From: an uncultured Collinsella sp.
Lineage (GTDB): Bacteria; Actinomycetota; Coriobacteriia; Coriobacteriales; Coriobacteriaceae
Assembly: GCA_902496375.1 (NCBI GenBank)
Contig: CABVAS010000008.1
Span: forward strand, 1-21,770
Direction: 5' to 3'
DNA: 21,770 nucleotides
Of the stretch, positions 17,101 to 21,770 are shown piece after piece (the first letter of the stretch is position 1; every line of letters starts with the position of its first letter). The translations under genes were made by a program, and so were the position numbers. The notes under the pieces were generated by a model. The model saw nothing but the letters and a program-made list of their open reading frames with translations. It searched no databases and had not been told where the DNA came from.

Positions 17101-17909
17101 TGGAAGTCGTTGGTGGCGATGACCTTGACACCCACCTGTTTGGCAATGTCGATGAGCGTGCGGTCCATCTGCTCGTCGGTCAGGCCGTTGTCGGTGGTAA
17201 TGCCGTGTTCCTGGATCTCGATGTAAAAGTCGCCAGGGTCGAAGGTGTCGCGGAAGGTCTCGGCCCACTTGATGGCGCCCTCCATGTCACCGCGGTCGAT
17301 GTATTTGGGAATGATGCCCGCGATGCAGGCGCTCGTGCAGATCATACCCTTGGCATGGCGACGCAGGTTGTCGAGCGTCACGCGCGGCTTGTAGTAAAAT
17401 CCCTGCACAGCGGCCTCGGAGACCGTCTGCATCAGGTTGACGTAGCCCTCCTGGTCCTTGGCCAGAAGAATCATGTGGTAGAGCTCGGGCTTATGGTCGC
17501 GGGAGAGCGTCTCGTCCGGCGTAAAGTAGACCTCGCAGCCGAAGATGGGCTTGATGACCAGGGGCGGCTTGAGCTCGTCGATGTTGCCCTTCTCGTCCCA
17601 CATGGCCATGTCCTTCACATACTGGGCATGCTCGCGCGGGTTTTCCTCGGGATCGGGCTCCACCAGCTCGTCGCGGCGGTCCTTTTCCAAGAAGGCCTTG
17701 TCGTGGCTCCAGGTTTTGTACTCGGGCGTGTTGTGATTGACGGCGTCGCAGGCCAGCGCCAGGTCGGGTACGCCGTACATGTAACCGTGATCGGTAATGG
17801 CCACGGCGGGCATGCCAAGCTCAACGGCACGGTTGACCATATCCTGGATACGGGTTGCGCCGTCGAGCATGGAGAAAACAGTGTGATTGTGCAGATGGAC
17901 GAATGCCAT
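14106..17909 (-). CDS. dnaE: DNA polymerase III alpha subunit DnaE
   Basis: Replicative polymerase of 1267 residues, longer than E. coli DnaE (1160). The N-terminal PHP domain keeps likely metal ligands: HLHNH (H5, H7, H9) and ITDHG (D40, H41). A charged block of roughly 60 residues (about 56-117) is inserted between ITDHG and KPIFGCEVYF. The palm motif MPDIDMDFDDERR lies near residue 470. GVHACAVLI, QEQVM and a helix-hairpin-helix (LAGIRGVGTGVA near 910) follow. An OB fold (GMVSSVSKRVTKNGDPMG, near 1095) and a C-terminal domain complete it. GGAG lies 8 bases before the ATG. It is first in a probable two-gene unit with the SNF2 helicase. Identification is secure; the polymerase type (DnaE1) is inferred from length and layout. 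Confidence 0.97.
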   Translation of the reverse strand: MAFVHLHNHTVFSMLDGATRIQDMVNRAVELGMPAVAITDHGYMYGVPDLALACDAVNHNTPEYKTWSHDKAFLEKDRRDELVEPDPEENPREHAQYVKDMAMWDEKGNIDELKPPLVIKPIFGCEVYFTPDETLSRDHKPELYHMILLAKDQEGYVNLMQTVSEAAVQGFYYKPRVTLDNLRRHAKGMICTSACIAGIIPKYIDRGDMEGAIKWAETFRDTFDPGDFYIEIQEHGITTDNGLTDEQMDRTLIDIAKQVGVKVIATNDFHYLRREDAPVQDVIMCIGMNAKVDDPNRMRMTGSEFYMKTEEEMRAMFPYCPEACDNTLEIADKCYVELDWDSIILPRFPLLDPGETHESQFRRECEKGLRQHYGDDWATREIGGVNIKERFEYEYKVICDKGFAAYFLIVAEYVQWAKDNGIGVGPGRGSAAGAIVAYAMNITAFDPLENGLMFERFLSPQRTEMPDIDMDFDDERRLEVVEHVRQLYGPEKVTHVITYSTIKAKQAINDAARVLDYPVYMGQRLSKMVSSDPKVKLKQVLEKQPGKEDLFNPDFAEAYKKDDDARRIIDTALSIEGLTRGEGVHACAVLICRDPVNEHVPTKLDTKGGVEITQYEGHTVADMGLLKMDFLGLRTLTVISKAKANIKKNFGIDIKEEEIPFDDPEIFKLMGSGHTAGVFQVESAGMTATIKNMKPTEYKHVVALIALYRPGPLGAGMVSSYINRMNGKEPAVSYDDRLDDILGETYGTMVYQEQVMLISVEMCGFSKGESDSRIRKPVAKKKIKLLTSTVLHWEDGSDETTYDHWMNGAIKNNYTREVAQKIWDDVLEFASYAFNKSHSAGYAILVMQTAWLKAHYPHEYMAAVLTSYTGKTDKIVHYVSACRHDGIPVLSPDVNESGTEFTATKEGVRFGLAGIRGVGTGVAQAIIAEREAGGPFKTLHDFVERVDSSQANRRVIESLIKAGAFDSTGYPRRQMMHFVDKNNPENIIDAAVKRQKDRASGQTSFFDMFGDVEGSGFEVSVPDPDGQEWDRHLKLSQEKEVLGIYVSDHPLRPFEYALAKARDFSFSQIDTGYEVQNPTGGTINQEIPEGKALWWAGMVSSVSKRVTKNGDPMGIVQLEDMEGEATVVVFPKTYKEAEGYLYGEVDPETGAQLSDAFVRIKGKLERSDRGDQIIAQEIVPLELNEENNKPKVFEVMVPNSRFSQGNMARLATVLTANPGGDRVEIFIEQVDGRVLRAEVPAKVNARSIPLLAEAKAIVGNQGRVTVI

Positions 17910-17948
17910 ATGATGAGCTCCGATGCGGGTTCGTGTTCTGACTGAACG

Positions 17949-17954
17949 ATTTTA
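17949..17954 (-). promoter_or_regulatory. Candidate -10 element for dnaE
   Basis: TAAAAT on the minus strand, 40 bases before the dnaE ATG, resembles a -10 box. No good -35 is present 16-18 bases upstream. A small inverted repeat GTTC-N5-GAAC (17935-17947) lies next to it, at the likely transcription start. Its half-sites are in the opposite order from a LexA box. Confidence 0.3.
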
Positions 17955-18003
17955 CCGCACGGCACGGACAGCACCCGAACCTAGCCAAACCCACACGGGT
18001 AGT

Positions 18004-18024
18004 CTTTTTGGGACCCTCAAAAAG
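18004..18024. repeat. Hairpin between MFS gene and dnaE
   Basis: CTTTTTG and CAAAAAG form a 9-bp stem with one G-T pair around a 3-base loop. It lies 126 bases past the MFS stop. It is AT-rich at its base and could act as a weak terminator in either direction because T-runs are within the stem, but no separate T-run follows. Confidence 0.35.
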
Positions 18025-18172
18025 GGGAATGAGGGCATCCAGATATATCGAGTATTACTGGAACCCCGGCGATGCGCGGAATGATTTGTGACGGATAGTC
18101 ATGTCCATCAAGAAGGCTCGACGCTTCGGATAGCTCGTCAATCGATATATCAATTCTTGGAGACCTGCATTC
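18017..18172 (-). other. Coding-like open stretch without a start codon
   Basis: A 51-codon open frame lies between an in-frame TAG (18175-18173) and TGA (18019-18017), overlapping the last codons of the MFS gene. It has no ATG, GTG or TTG start, but after the first residues reads like ordinary protein (IDELSEASSLLDGHDYPSQI, then IPRIAGVPVILDIS). This may be the tail of a gene destroyed when the MFS gene arrived, or chance. I do not recognise it. Confidence 0.25.
18121..18131 (+). repeat. Left copy of 11-bp inverted repeat flanking MFS gene
   Basis: ACGCTTCGGAT here is matched on the opposite strand at 19465-19475, 1355 bases apart end to end, with the MFS gene between. The left copy lies in the gap after the MFS stop. 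Confidence 0.4.
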
Positions 18173-19349
18173 CTACCATTTTTAATGAAACAACGGCGGT
18201 AATTGCTATCGCGATTGCACCAATAATACCGAGCGCTATCTGAATGGGATATAACCCCAACACATGTCCAAATATGAAGAAAAACATTGCGGAAAAGAAG
18301 GCCCTTACCAGAGATGCGACGGAAAGGATCGTCGCGCGGAGATCGTCCGCTATCGCGTCTTGGATTAAGTTTTCCGAAGTGATGTACACCACTTCTGGGA
18401 GGAAACAAAGCACCATGCTAAGGCCAAACAAGCACAGAGGATTTGAAGCGAGCCACGGAAGAATCAAGAAAAGGCCAGCCTCGATTAGCATCGAGACGAG
18501 CATGGTATTTCTTTTCCCGAAACGCGATGAGAAGAAATCTGCTGCAATGTAGGCCGTCGCATTTACTGCATAGGATGCACCGAAAAAGATTCCTATTATG
18601 GAGACGGGAGCATCAAATGCGTCGAATACCAACTGATTCAAGTTGTAATAACTCCCGTAGAATCCGTCGAGCATGCTTGTGCCGATGAGGAGAAGCAATA
18701 CCGCAAAAGCGGATTCTCCAACGCGCCAGGTCTCGCGCCTGAACATCTTGGCTGCGTCAAACCTCCCCTTTTCTGATCTTTCAGAACGGGTCGTTTCCGT
18801 CCTCTCAATGGGATACAGAAGGAAAAGCTGCAGGAGATAGAAAACGGAGACACATACGTAGAGGGCACTCCAAGATACTTGGGCAATGAAAGATCCGAGC
18901 ACAATTGCCATTCCCGTAGCGATTGATTGCGCGGCAAGCAGCCGAGCGTTGATGGTGAGGAAGCGCTCTCCTTGACCGGCATTTCGGGCAATTTCATATA
19001 AAAGTGCTTGTTCGGATCCCGATTGAAGGGAGTAGGCGAGTGCCTCAACAAGGGAAAGCACGACAAGAAAGGGGCCTGAGAGCAACAGCATGCCGGCGGT
19101 ATGGAAGAAAAGCAGCAGCACGCCCACTTGAATCGAAAACTTCTTTCCAAAGAAATCGCCTATCAGCCCTGTTGGCAGCTCGAGGACGACCGTTGCTATG
19201 TTGAACAGGGCTTGATAAAGCGCGATTTCCGTGACAGACATTCCTTTCTCCGCAAGGAAAAGTAGAAACACTCCCCGATTTAAAACAAATCCCGTGAGAA
19301 CGAAAAAGGCGGAATAGACGTGCAGTTGCGTAGTGGCATTCTTATTCAT
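18150..19349 (-). CDS. MFS transporter, low-GC, probably acquired
   Basis: A 399-residue major facilitator protein with about 12 predicted membrane segments. The family motif between TM2 and TM3 is present as GLIGDFFGKK (about 62-71), and a related copy SSRFGKRN sits at the matching place in the second half. A charged central loop (IERTETTRSERSEKGRFD) separates the halves. The substrate cannot be read from sequence; the general shape fits small-molecule efflux. Base composition stands out: four sampled 60-base lines average about 52% GC, against 65% in a sampled dnaE line, and codons such as AGA, ATA and AAA are common. No clear ribosome binding site precedes the ATG at 19349. Composition, lack of functional link to neighbours and flanking inverted repeats suggest horizontal transfer. 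Confidence 0.9.
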   Translation of the reverse strand: MNKNATTQLHVYSAFFVLTGFVLNRGVFLLFLAEKGMSVTEIALYQALFNIATVVLELPTGLIGDFFGKKFSIQVGVLLLFFHTAGMLLLSGPFLVVLSLVEALAYSLQSGSEQALLYEIARNAGQGERFLTINARLLAAQSIATGMAIVLGSFIAQVSWSALYVCVSVFYLLQLFLLYPIERTETTRSERSEKGRFDAAKMFRRETWRVGESAFAVLLLLIGTSMLDGFYGSYYNLNQLVFDAFDAPVSIIGIFFGASYAVNATAYIAADFFSSRFGKRNTMLVSMLIEAGLFLILPWLASNPLCLFGLSMVLCFLPEVVYITSENLIQDAIADDLRATILSVASLVRAFFSAMFFFIFGHVLGLYPIQIALGIIGAIAIAITAVVSLKMVGMQVSKN

Positions 19350-19409
19350 TTGGCACTACCAACAACTATTTTTGTCGGGCCGCTCGCTACTGATTCGAAA
19401 CCTGAAGTG

Positions 19410-19426
19410 TTCACAGTTGATGTGAA
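19410..19426. promoter_or_regulatory. Palindrome 6-5-6 upstream of MFS gene, candidate operator
   Basis: TTCACA and TGTGAA flank GTTGA, 60 bases before the MFS ATG. The size and position fit a dimeric repressor site, as is common for drug-efflux genes. No regulator gene is adjacent. I could not place a promoter with confidence. Confidence 0.4.
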
Positions 19427-19452
19427 GAGCGGTAAAGCTTTTGCACAGGGTA

Positions 19453-19962
19453 TCAATGGAGTACATCCGAAGCGTTTTCGGCAGTATCATCGGCGAAGGC
19501 GGGATTAGCCTTTACGCGGCGCTCACCCTCGATGTATTTGACGATTTGATCAATCGTCTGGTTGGCGTGGCTCTTGAGCTTGCGCTCATAGAAGAAGAGG
19601 CCGAGCTTGCCGCGCGTGCCAGACGTGTTGCCACCCACGCCCTGAAAATCCTCGGTATAGGTGAGCTCGCAGGCACCATCGCCAGCAGGTGCAGCCTCAT
19701 AGCGCATGGTATTGATGCCCGCCGCATACTGAAAACGGACCTCATAGAGGCACGGGTAGTCAAAGTGCTTGATCTTAACCTTGATCGCCGTGCCCTTGGC
19801 CTTGCCTTTTGCGGACTGGGCGCGCTTCTCGTACTTATAGCCGTTGAGCTTGTTGCGGCTGGGACGCTTGCCCGTGGCGTTCTCGATATCCTGCATGATG
19901 GACCCCGCCAGAGCGTCAAAAAGCTCCTCCGGTGTCACCTTAAGCGTTTTGGTGAGCTGCAT
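19453..19962 (-). CDS. DUF3284-like protein
   Basis: A 169-residue soluble protein without signal peptide or membrane segment. The pattern QLTKTLKVTPEELFDAL at the start, TGKRPSRNKLNGYKYEKR (30-47) and ACELTYTEDFQGVGG (about 97-111) matches what I remember of DUF3284, a family of unknown function found in Gram-positive bacteria. The fold may be of the START/SRPBCC type, given one long C-terminal helix after an antiparallel sheet, but that is inference. AAGGAG sits 6 bases before the ATG at 19962. The tail after residue 148 is longer than I would expect and looks disordered; its coding sequence contains one copy of the 11-bp inverted repeat. Function unknown. Confidence 0.8.
   Translation of the reverse strand: MQLTKTLKVTPEELFDALAGSIMQDIENATGKRPSRNKLNGYKYEKRAQSAKGKAKGTAIKVKIKHFDYPCLYEVRFQYAAGINTMRYEAAPAGDGACELTYTEDFQGVGGNTSGTRGKLGLFFYERKLKSHANQTIDQIVKYIEGERRVKANPAFADDTAENASDVLH
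19465..19475 (-). repeat. Right copy of 11-bp inverted repeat flanking MFS gene
   Basis: ATCCGAAGCGT on the plus strand is the exact reverse complement of 18121-18131. It lies inside the last codons of the DUF3284-like gene, so if it is a real transposition end the tail of that gene may have been altered. Confidence 0.4.
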
Positions 19963-19995
19963 GATGGCTCCTTATTCGTTTGAACCGTTCGAGTC

Positions 19996-20001
19996 ATTGT
20001 A
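19996..20001 (-). promoter_or_regulatory. Candidate -10 element for the DUF3284-like gene
   Basis: TACAAT on the minus strand, 33 bases before the ATG at 19962, is a good -10 hexamer. No recognisable -35 is present at 16-18 bases. It implies separate transcription from addA. Confidence 0.35.
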
Positions 20002-20026
20002 ACGCCCCAGGCTCTCCCATGCGTTG

Positions 20027-20090
20027 CGGTGCCATTTGGACGATTGAGGGCTTTACAGCCGCAAAACTACCCAAATAGCACCGTAAAGCC
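20027..20090. repeat. Interlocked inverted repeats between addA and DUF3284-like gene
   Basis: Two pairs of arms overlap in order A-B-A'-B'. CGGTGCCATTTGG (20027-20039) matches CCAAATAGCACCG (20071-20083) in reverse complement at 12 of 13 positions. GGCTTTAC (20049-20056) matches GTAAAGCC (20083-20090) perfectly. They could form alternative hairpins or a pseudoknot. It begins 8 bases past the addA stop, so it could end that transcript, but no T-run follows. It may instead be a copy of a dispersed repeat. Confidence 0.45.
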
Positions 20091-20098
20091 TGAGGTGG

Positions 20099-21770
20099 CT
20101 AGAGGTTGTAGGTGACCACTTGAGGTTCGGCGGGTTCGACGAAGATGGCTGGATTCGCCTGCTCCACGCGGACGAACTTGACGGTCACGGCCTCAAAGCC
20201 CGCCTTGTGCAACACATCGGCGTAGACGCGCGCCTGCAGGGCGTGCTTCTCGAGCAGCTGGTCCGGCGTCTCATCCGGCGTGCCACCTGTCTTGTAATCG
20301 ATGACCAGTGCGCGCGACGGATCGGCCGGGTCGGTCGCCAGTGCATCGATGGCGCCCTCGGCATAGACACCGTAGCGGGCAATGTCCTCGTCCTCGCAGC
20401 CCAGTGAAAAGAACGGCACCTCGGCGCGAACGCACGGCCACGCGAGCAGGTCGGCACGAACAGCCGACTTGAGCCAGCGGTCCAGGGCAACGTCGAAGCG
20501 TTCGCGCTGCTCCGGCGTCAGGCACCACAGACGCGCCAGCGCATCGGCACGCTCAGCGGGCAGTGCATCGGAACCCATCTCGATCAGCCACTGGCAGGCG
20601 GCATGGAACGCCGAGCCCAGCGCCATAGGGTTGCCGGCGGGCTCAACGGCGGCCACGTCTGCATCCGTCATCTCGGAACCATCCGACTCCGCATCATCGC
20701 CAGCCTCGTCCATGGGCACGCGCGTCTCGGCGGCACGGTCTTCCGTCTCGGCATGCAGTGCCGCGGCGATTGACGAGTAGCTATATGAGTCACGCGCCGG
20801 GAATGGACAGGTGCCCATGCGCACGCCCACTGCCTGGGGATACACAAGCTCAAACGAATCGGGCTCGGGGTCGGCAGGACCGGGAACGGTTGAGCGCGCA
20901 GCATTATCGGCGGCATCGGCATCGCCACGAACAAGCCTGCCCTCGACATCCAGCGAAGCGTTGGCCTCAAACACCTGCTCGCCAAACGTAAAGTCCGCCA
21001 GCGAGATGAGCTCGTAGTCGCCCGGCTTGGAGTTGTCGAACGCTAAACGGTCGCTATCGAGCTGCGGCATGTCCAGGCTGCCGGTCGGCAGGATGCGGCG
21101 CAGCACGTCGTAAGTCAGATCCGTCTCGACATCGAAGGTCGGCGCCGTCACCTTGCCGCGGCTCACGCCGGCGTCCATCGCCAAAATGACCAGCTCACGC
21201 GCTCGCGTCATGGCGACATAGAGCAGACGAGCCCGCTCCTCAAGCGAAAGTTGCAGGTCGTCGTTGCGCAGGCGGGCAAATGCCTCGGCGGGAGAGCCCG
21301 TCGCGCATACGTCCTCCATAAGCTCTGGCGGCAACCACAGCGACGTGCCCTTGCCCTTAAACGCATGTTCAAACTGCTTTTTGACGTCATCGCCCTTCAC
21401 GAAGGTCCCGTCGGCAAGCTTAACGCCATCGAAGCGCGCCGGCAGTGCCACGACCTGCGCTCCGCCCTCGACGCGACCCATCTGTGCCGCACCCGAGGAC
21501 TTACGCACGCCAAAGCACTCGGCGACCGCTACGACCGGATACTCCAGACCCTTGGACGCATGCACGGTCATGATGCGCACCGCGCCGTCGCCCTCCTCGT
21601 TGAGCGCGCCCGGAGCCTCCTTGCCCGCCAAGAAGCGGTCGAAGGCGAGCGCGATGGAGCGCGGAGAATTGCCGAGCTCGGCCTCTGCCTCGGCCACGGC
21701 ATCGAGCGCCTTGAGCACGTTGGCGGCGATGGCCTTGCCCTCGGGGCCGCGCTGCGCCAGGCGCACGAAC
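20099..21770 (-). CDS. addA: AddA-type helicase-nuclease, C-terminal part (5' end outside window)
   Basis: The C-terminal 556 residues of a UvrD/RecB-like helicase-nuclease that processes double-strand breaks with an AddB partner. The frame is open to the right edge. Helicase motif V appears as IMTVHASKGLEYPVV (near 21550) and motif VI as LLYVAMTRARELV (near 21210). A RecB-type nuclease domain follows: GSAFHAACQWL, then the catalytic VIDYKTGG (near 20300) and QARVYADVLHKAGF. Between these lies an acidic, probably flexible linker (around 20640-20760). Domain order and the helicase-plus-nuclease fusion favour AddA over PcrA/UvrD, which lack the nuclease. The Walker A part is outside the window, as is any addB. 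The stop is TAG at 20101-20099. It is 136 bases from the next gene. Confidence 0.85.
   Translation of the reverse strand, partial: FVRLAQRGPEGKAIAANVLKALDAVAEAEAELGNSPRSIALAFDRFLAGKEAPGALNEEGDGAVRIMTVHASKGLEYPVVAVAECFGVRKSSGAAQMGRVEGGAQVVALPARFDGVKLADGTFVKGDDVKKQFEHAFKGKGTSLWLPPELMEDVCATGSPAEAFARLRNDDLQLSLEERARLLYVAMTRARELVILAMDAGVSRGKVTAPTFDVETDLTYDVLRRILPTGSLDMPQLDSDRLAFDNSKPGDYELISLADFTFGEQVFEANASLDVEGRLVRGDADAADNAARSTVPGPADPEPDSFELVYPQAVGVRMGTCPFPARDSYSYSSIAAALHAETEDRAAETRVPMDEAGDDAESDGSEMTDADVAAVEPAGNPMALGSAFHAACQWLIEMGSDALPAERADALARLWCLTPEQRERFDVALDRWLKSAVRADLLAWPCVRAEVPFFSLGCEDEDIARYGVYAEGAIDALATDPADPSRALVIDYKTGGTPDETPDQLLEKHALQARVYADVLHKAGFEAVTVKFVRVEQANPAIFVEPAEPQVVTYNL

Noticed and set aside
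14763..17945. A 1060-codon open frame on the plus strand, antisense to dnaE
   Set aside because: In high-GC genes the sense codons TTA, CTA and TCA are rare, so the codon-aligned antisense frame lacks stops. It has no family resemblance, and dnaE on the other strand is unmistakable. The same holds for long antisense frames at 3939-5369, 8509-9696 and 11881-13329.
17935..17947. SOS box near the dnaE start
   Set aside because: The half-sites are GTTC-N5-GAAC, the reverse order and wrong spacing for the GAAC-N4-GTTC operator.
18055..18408. A 117-codon open frame overlapping the MFS 3' end
   Set aside because: It runs in another frame through MFS coding sequence, starts without a ribosome binding site and has no recognisable domain.

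Overview
The window looks like a chromosomal segment from a high-GC Gram-positive anaerobe or near-anaerobe. The best guess is a member of the Coriobacteriia, possibly Collinsella-like. The pointers are the high GC with C/G-ending codons, AAAGGAG-type ribosome binding sites, a stand-alone superoxide reductase, formate-tetrahydrofolate ligase, an AddA-type helicase-nuclease, and a ruv operon preceded by a GAAC-N4-GTTC (LexA/DinR-type) box. Genus assignment is inference; there is no rRNA or other marker here. I saw no tRNA, rRNA, CRISPR array, prophage or transposase.

Layout, left to right. Almost everything is on the minus strand. At 1-1240 is the 5' part of a double zinc-ribbon protein running off the left edge. 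A 218-bp divergent gap with several inverted repeats separates it from the only plus-strand gene, a CDF metal exporter (1459-2640). It converges on a single-pass membrane protein (2659-3648) with a disordered cytoplasmic N-terminus and a heptad-repeat tail. Then come fhs (3828-5495, with a strong terminator) and ruvB-ruvA-ruvC (5641-7849, overlapping starts and stops, LexA-type box upstream). Next are a NAD-synthetase-like protein whose catalytic motifs all look destroyed (7987-9972), a superoxide reductase (10090-10452, own terminator), a SWIM-SNF2 helicase (10603-14067) and dnaE (14106-17909). An MFS transporter of visibly lower GC (18150-19349), a DUF3284-like protein (19453-19962) and the 3' part of an addA-like gene (20099-21770) complete the window.

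Functional themes. Genome maintenance dominates: Holliday junction processing (RuvABC), replicative polymerase (DnaE), a SNF2 remodeler/translocase, and end-processing (AddA). RuvABC, and possibly fhs by read-through, are predicted to be DNA-damage inducible. One-carbon metabolism (Fhs), metal export (CDF) and superoxide defence (SOR) are the metabolic and stress components.

Most worth a second look: the apparently dead NadE-like protein with a Gly-Pro-Gln tail; the membrane protein with three spaced Thr-x-Val motifs; the low-GC MFS insertion flanked by 11-bp inverted repeats and a coding-like remnant; the interlocked inverted repeats at 20027-20090; and the palindrome-rich gap at 1241-1458. 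I did not find a convincing multi-gene novel system.
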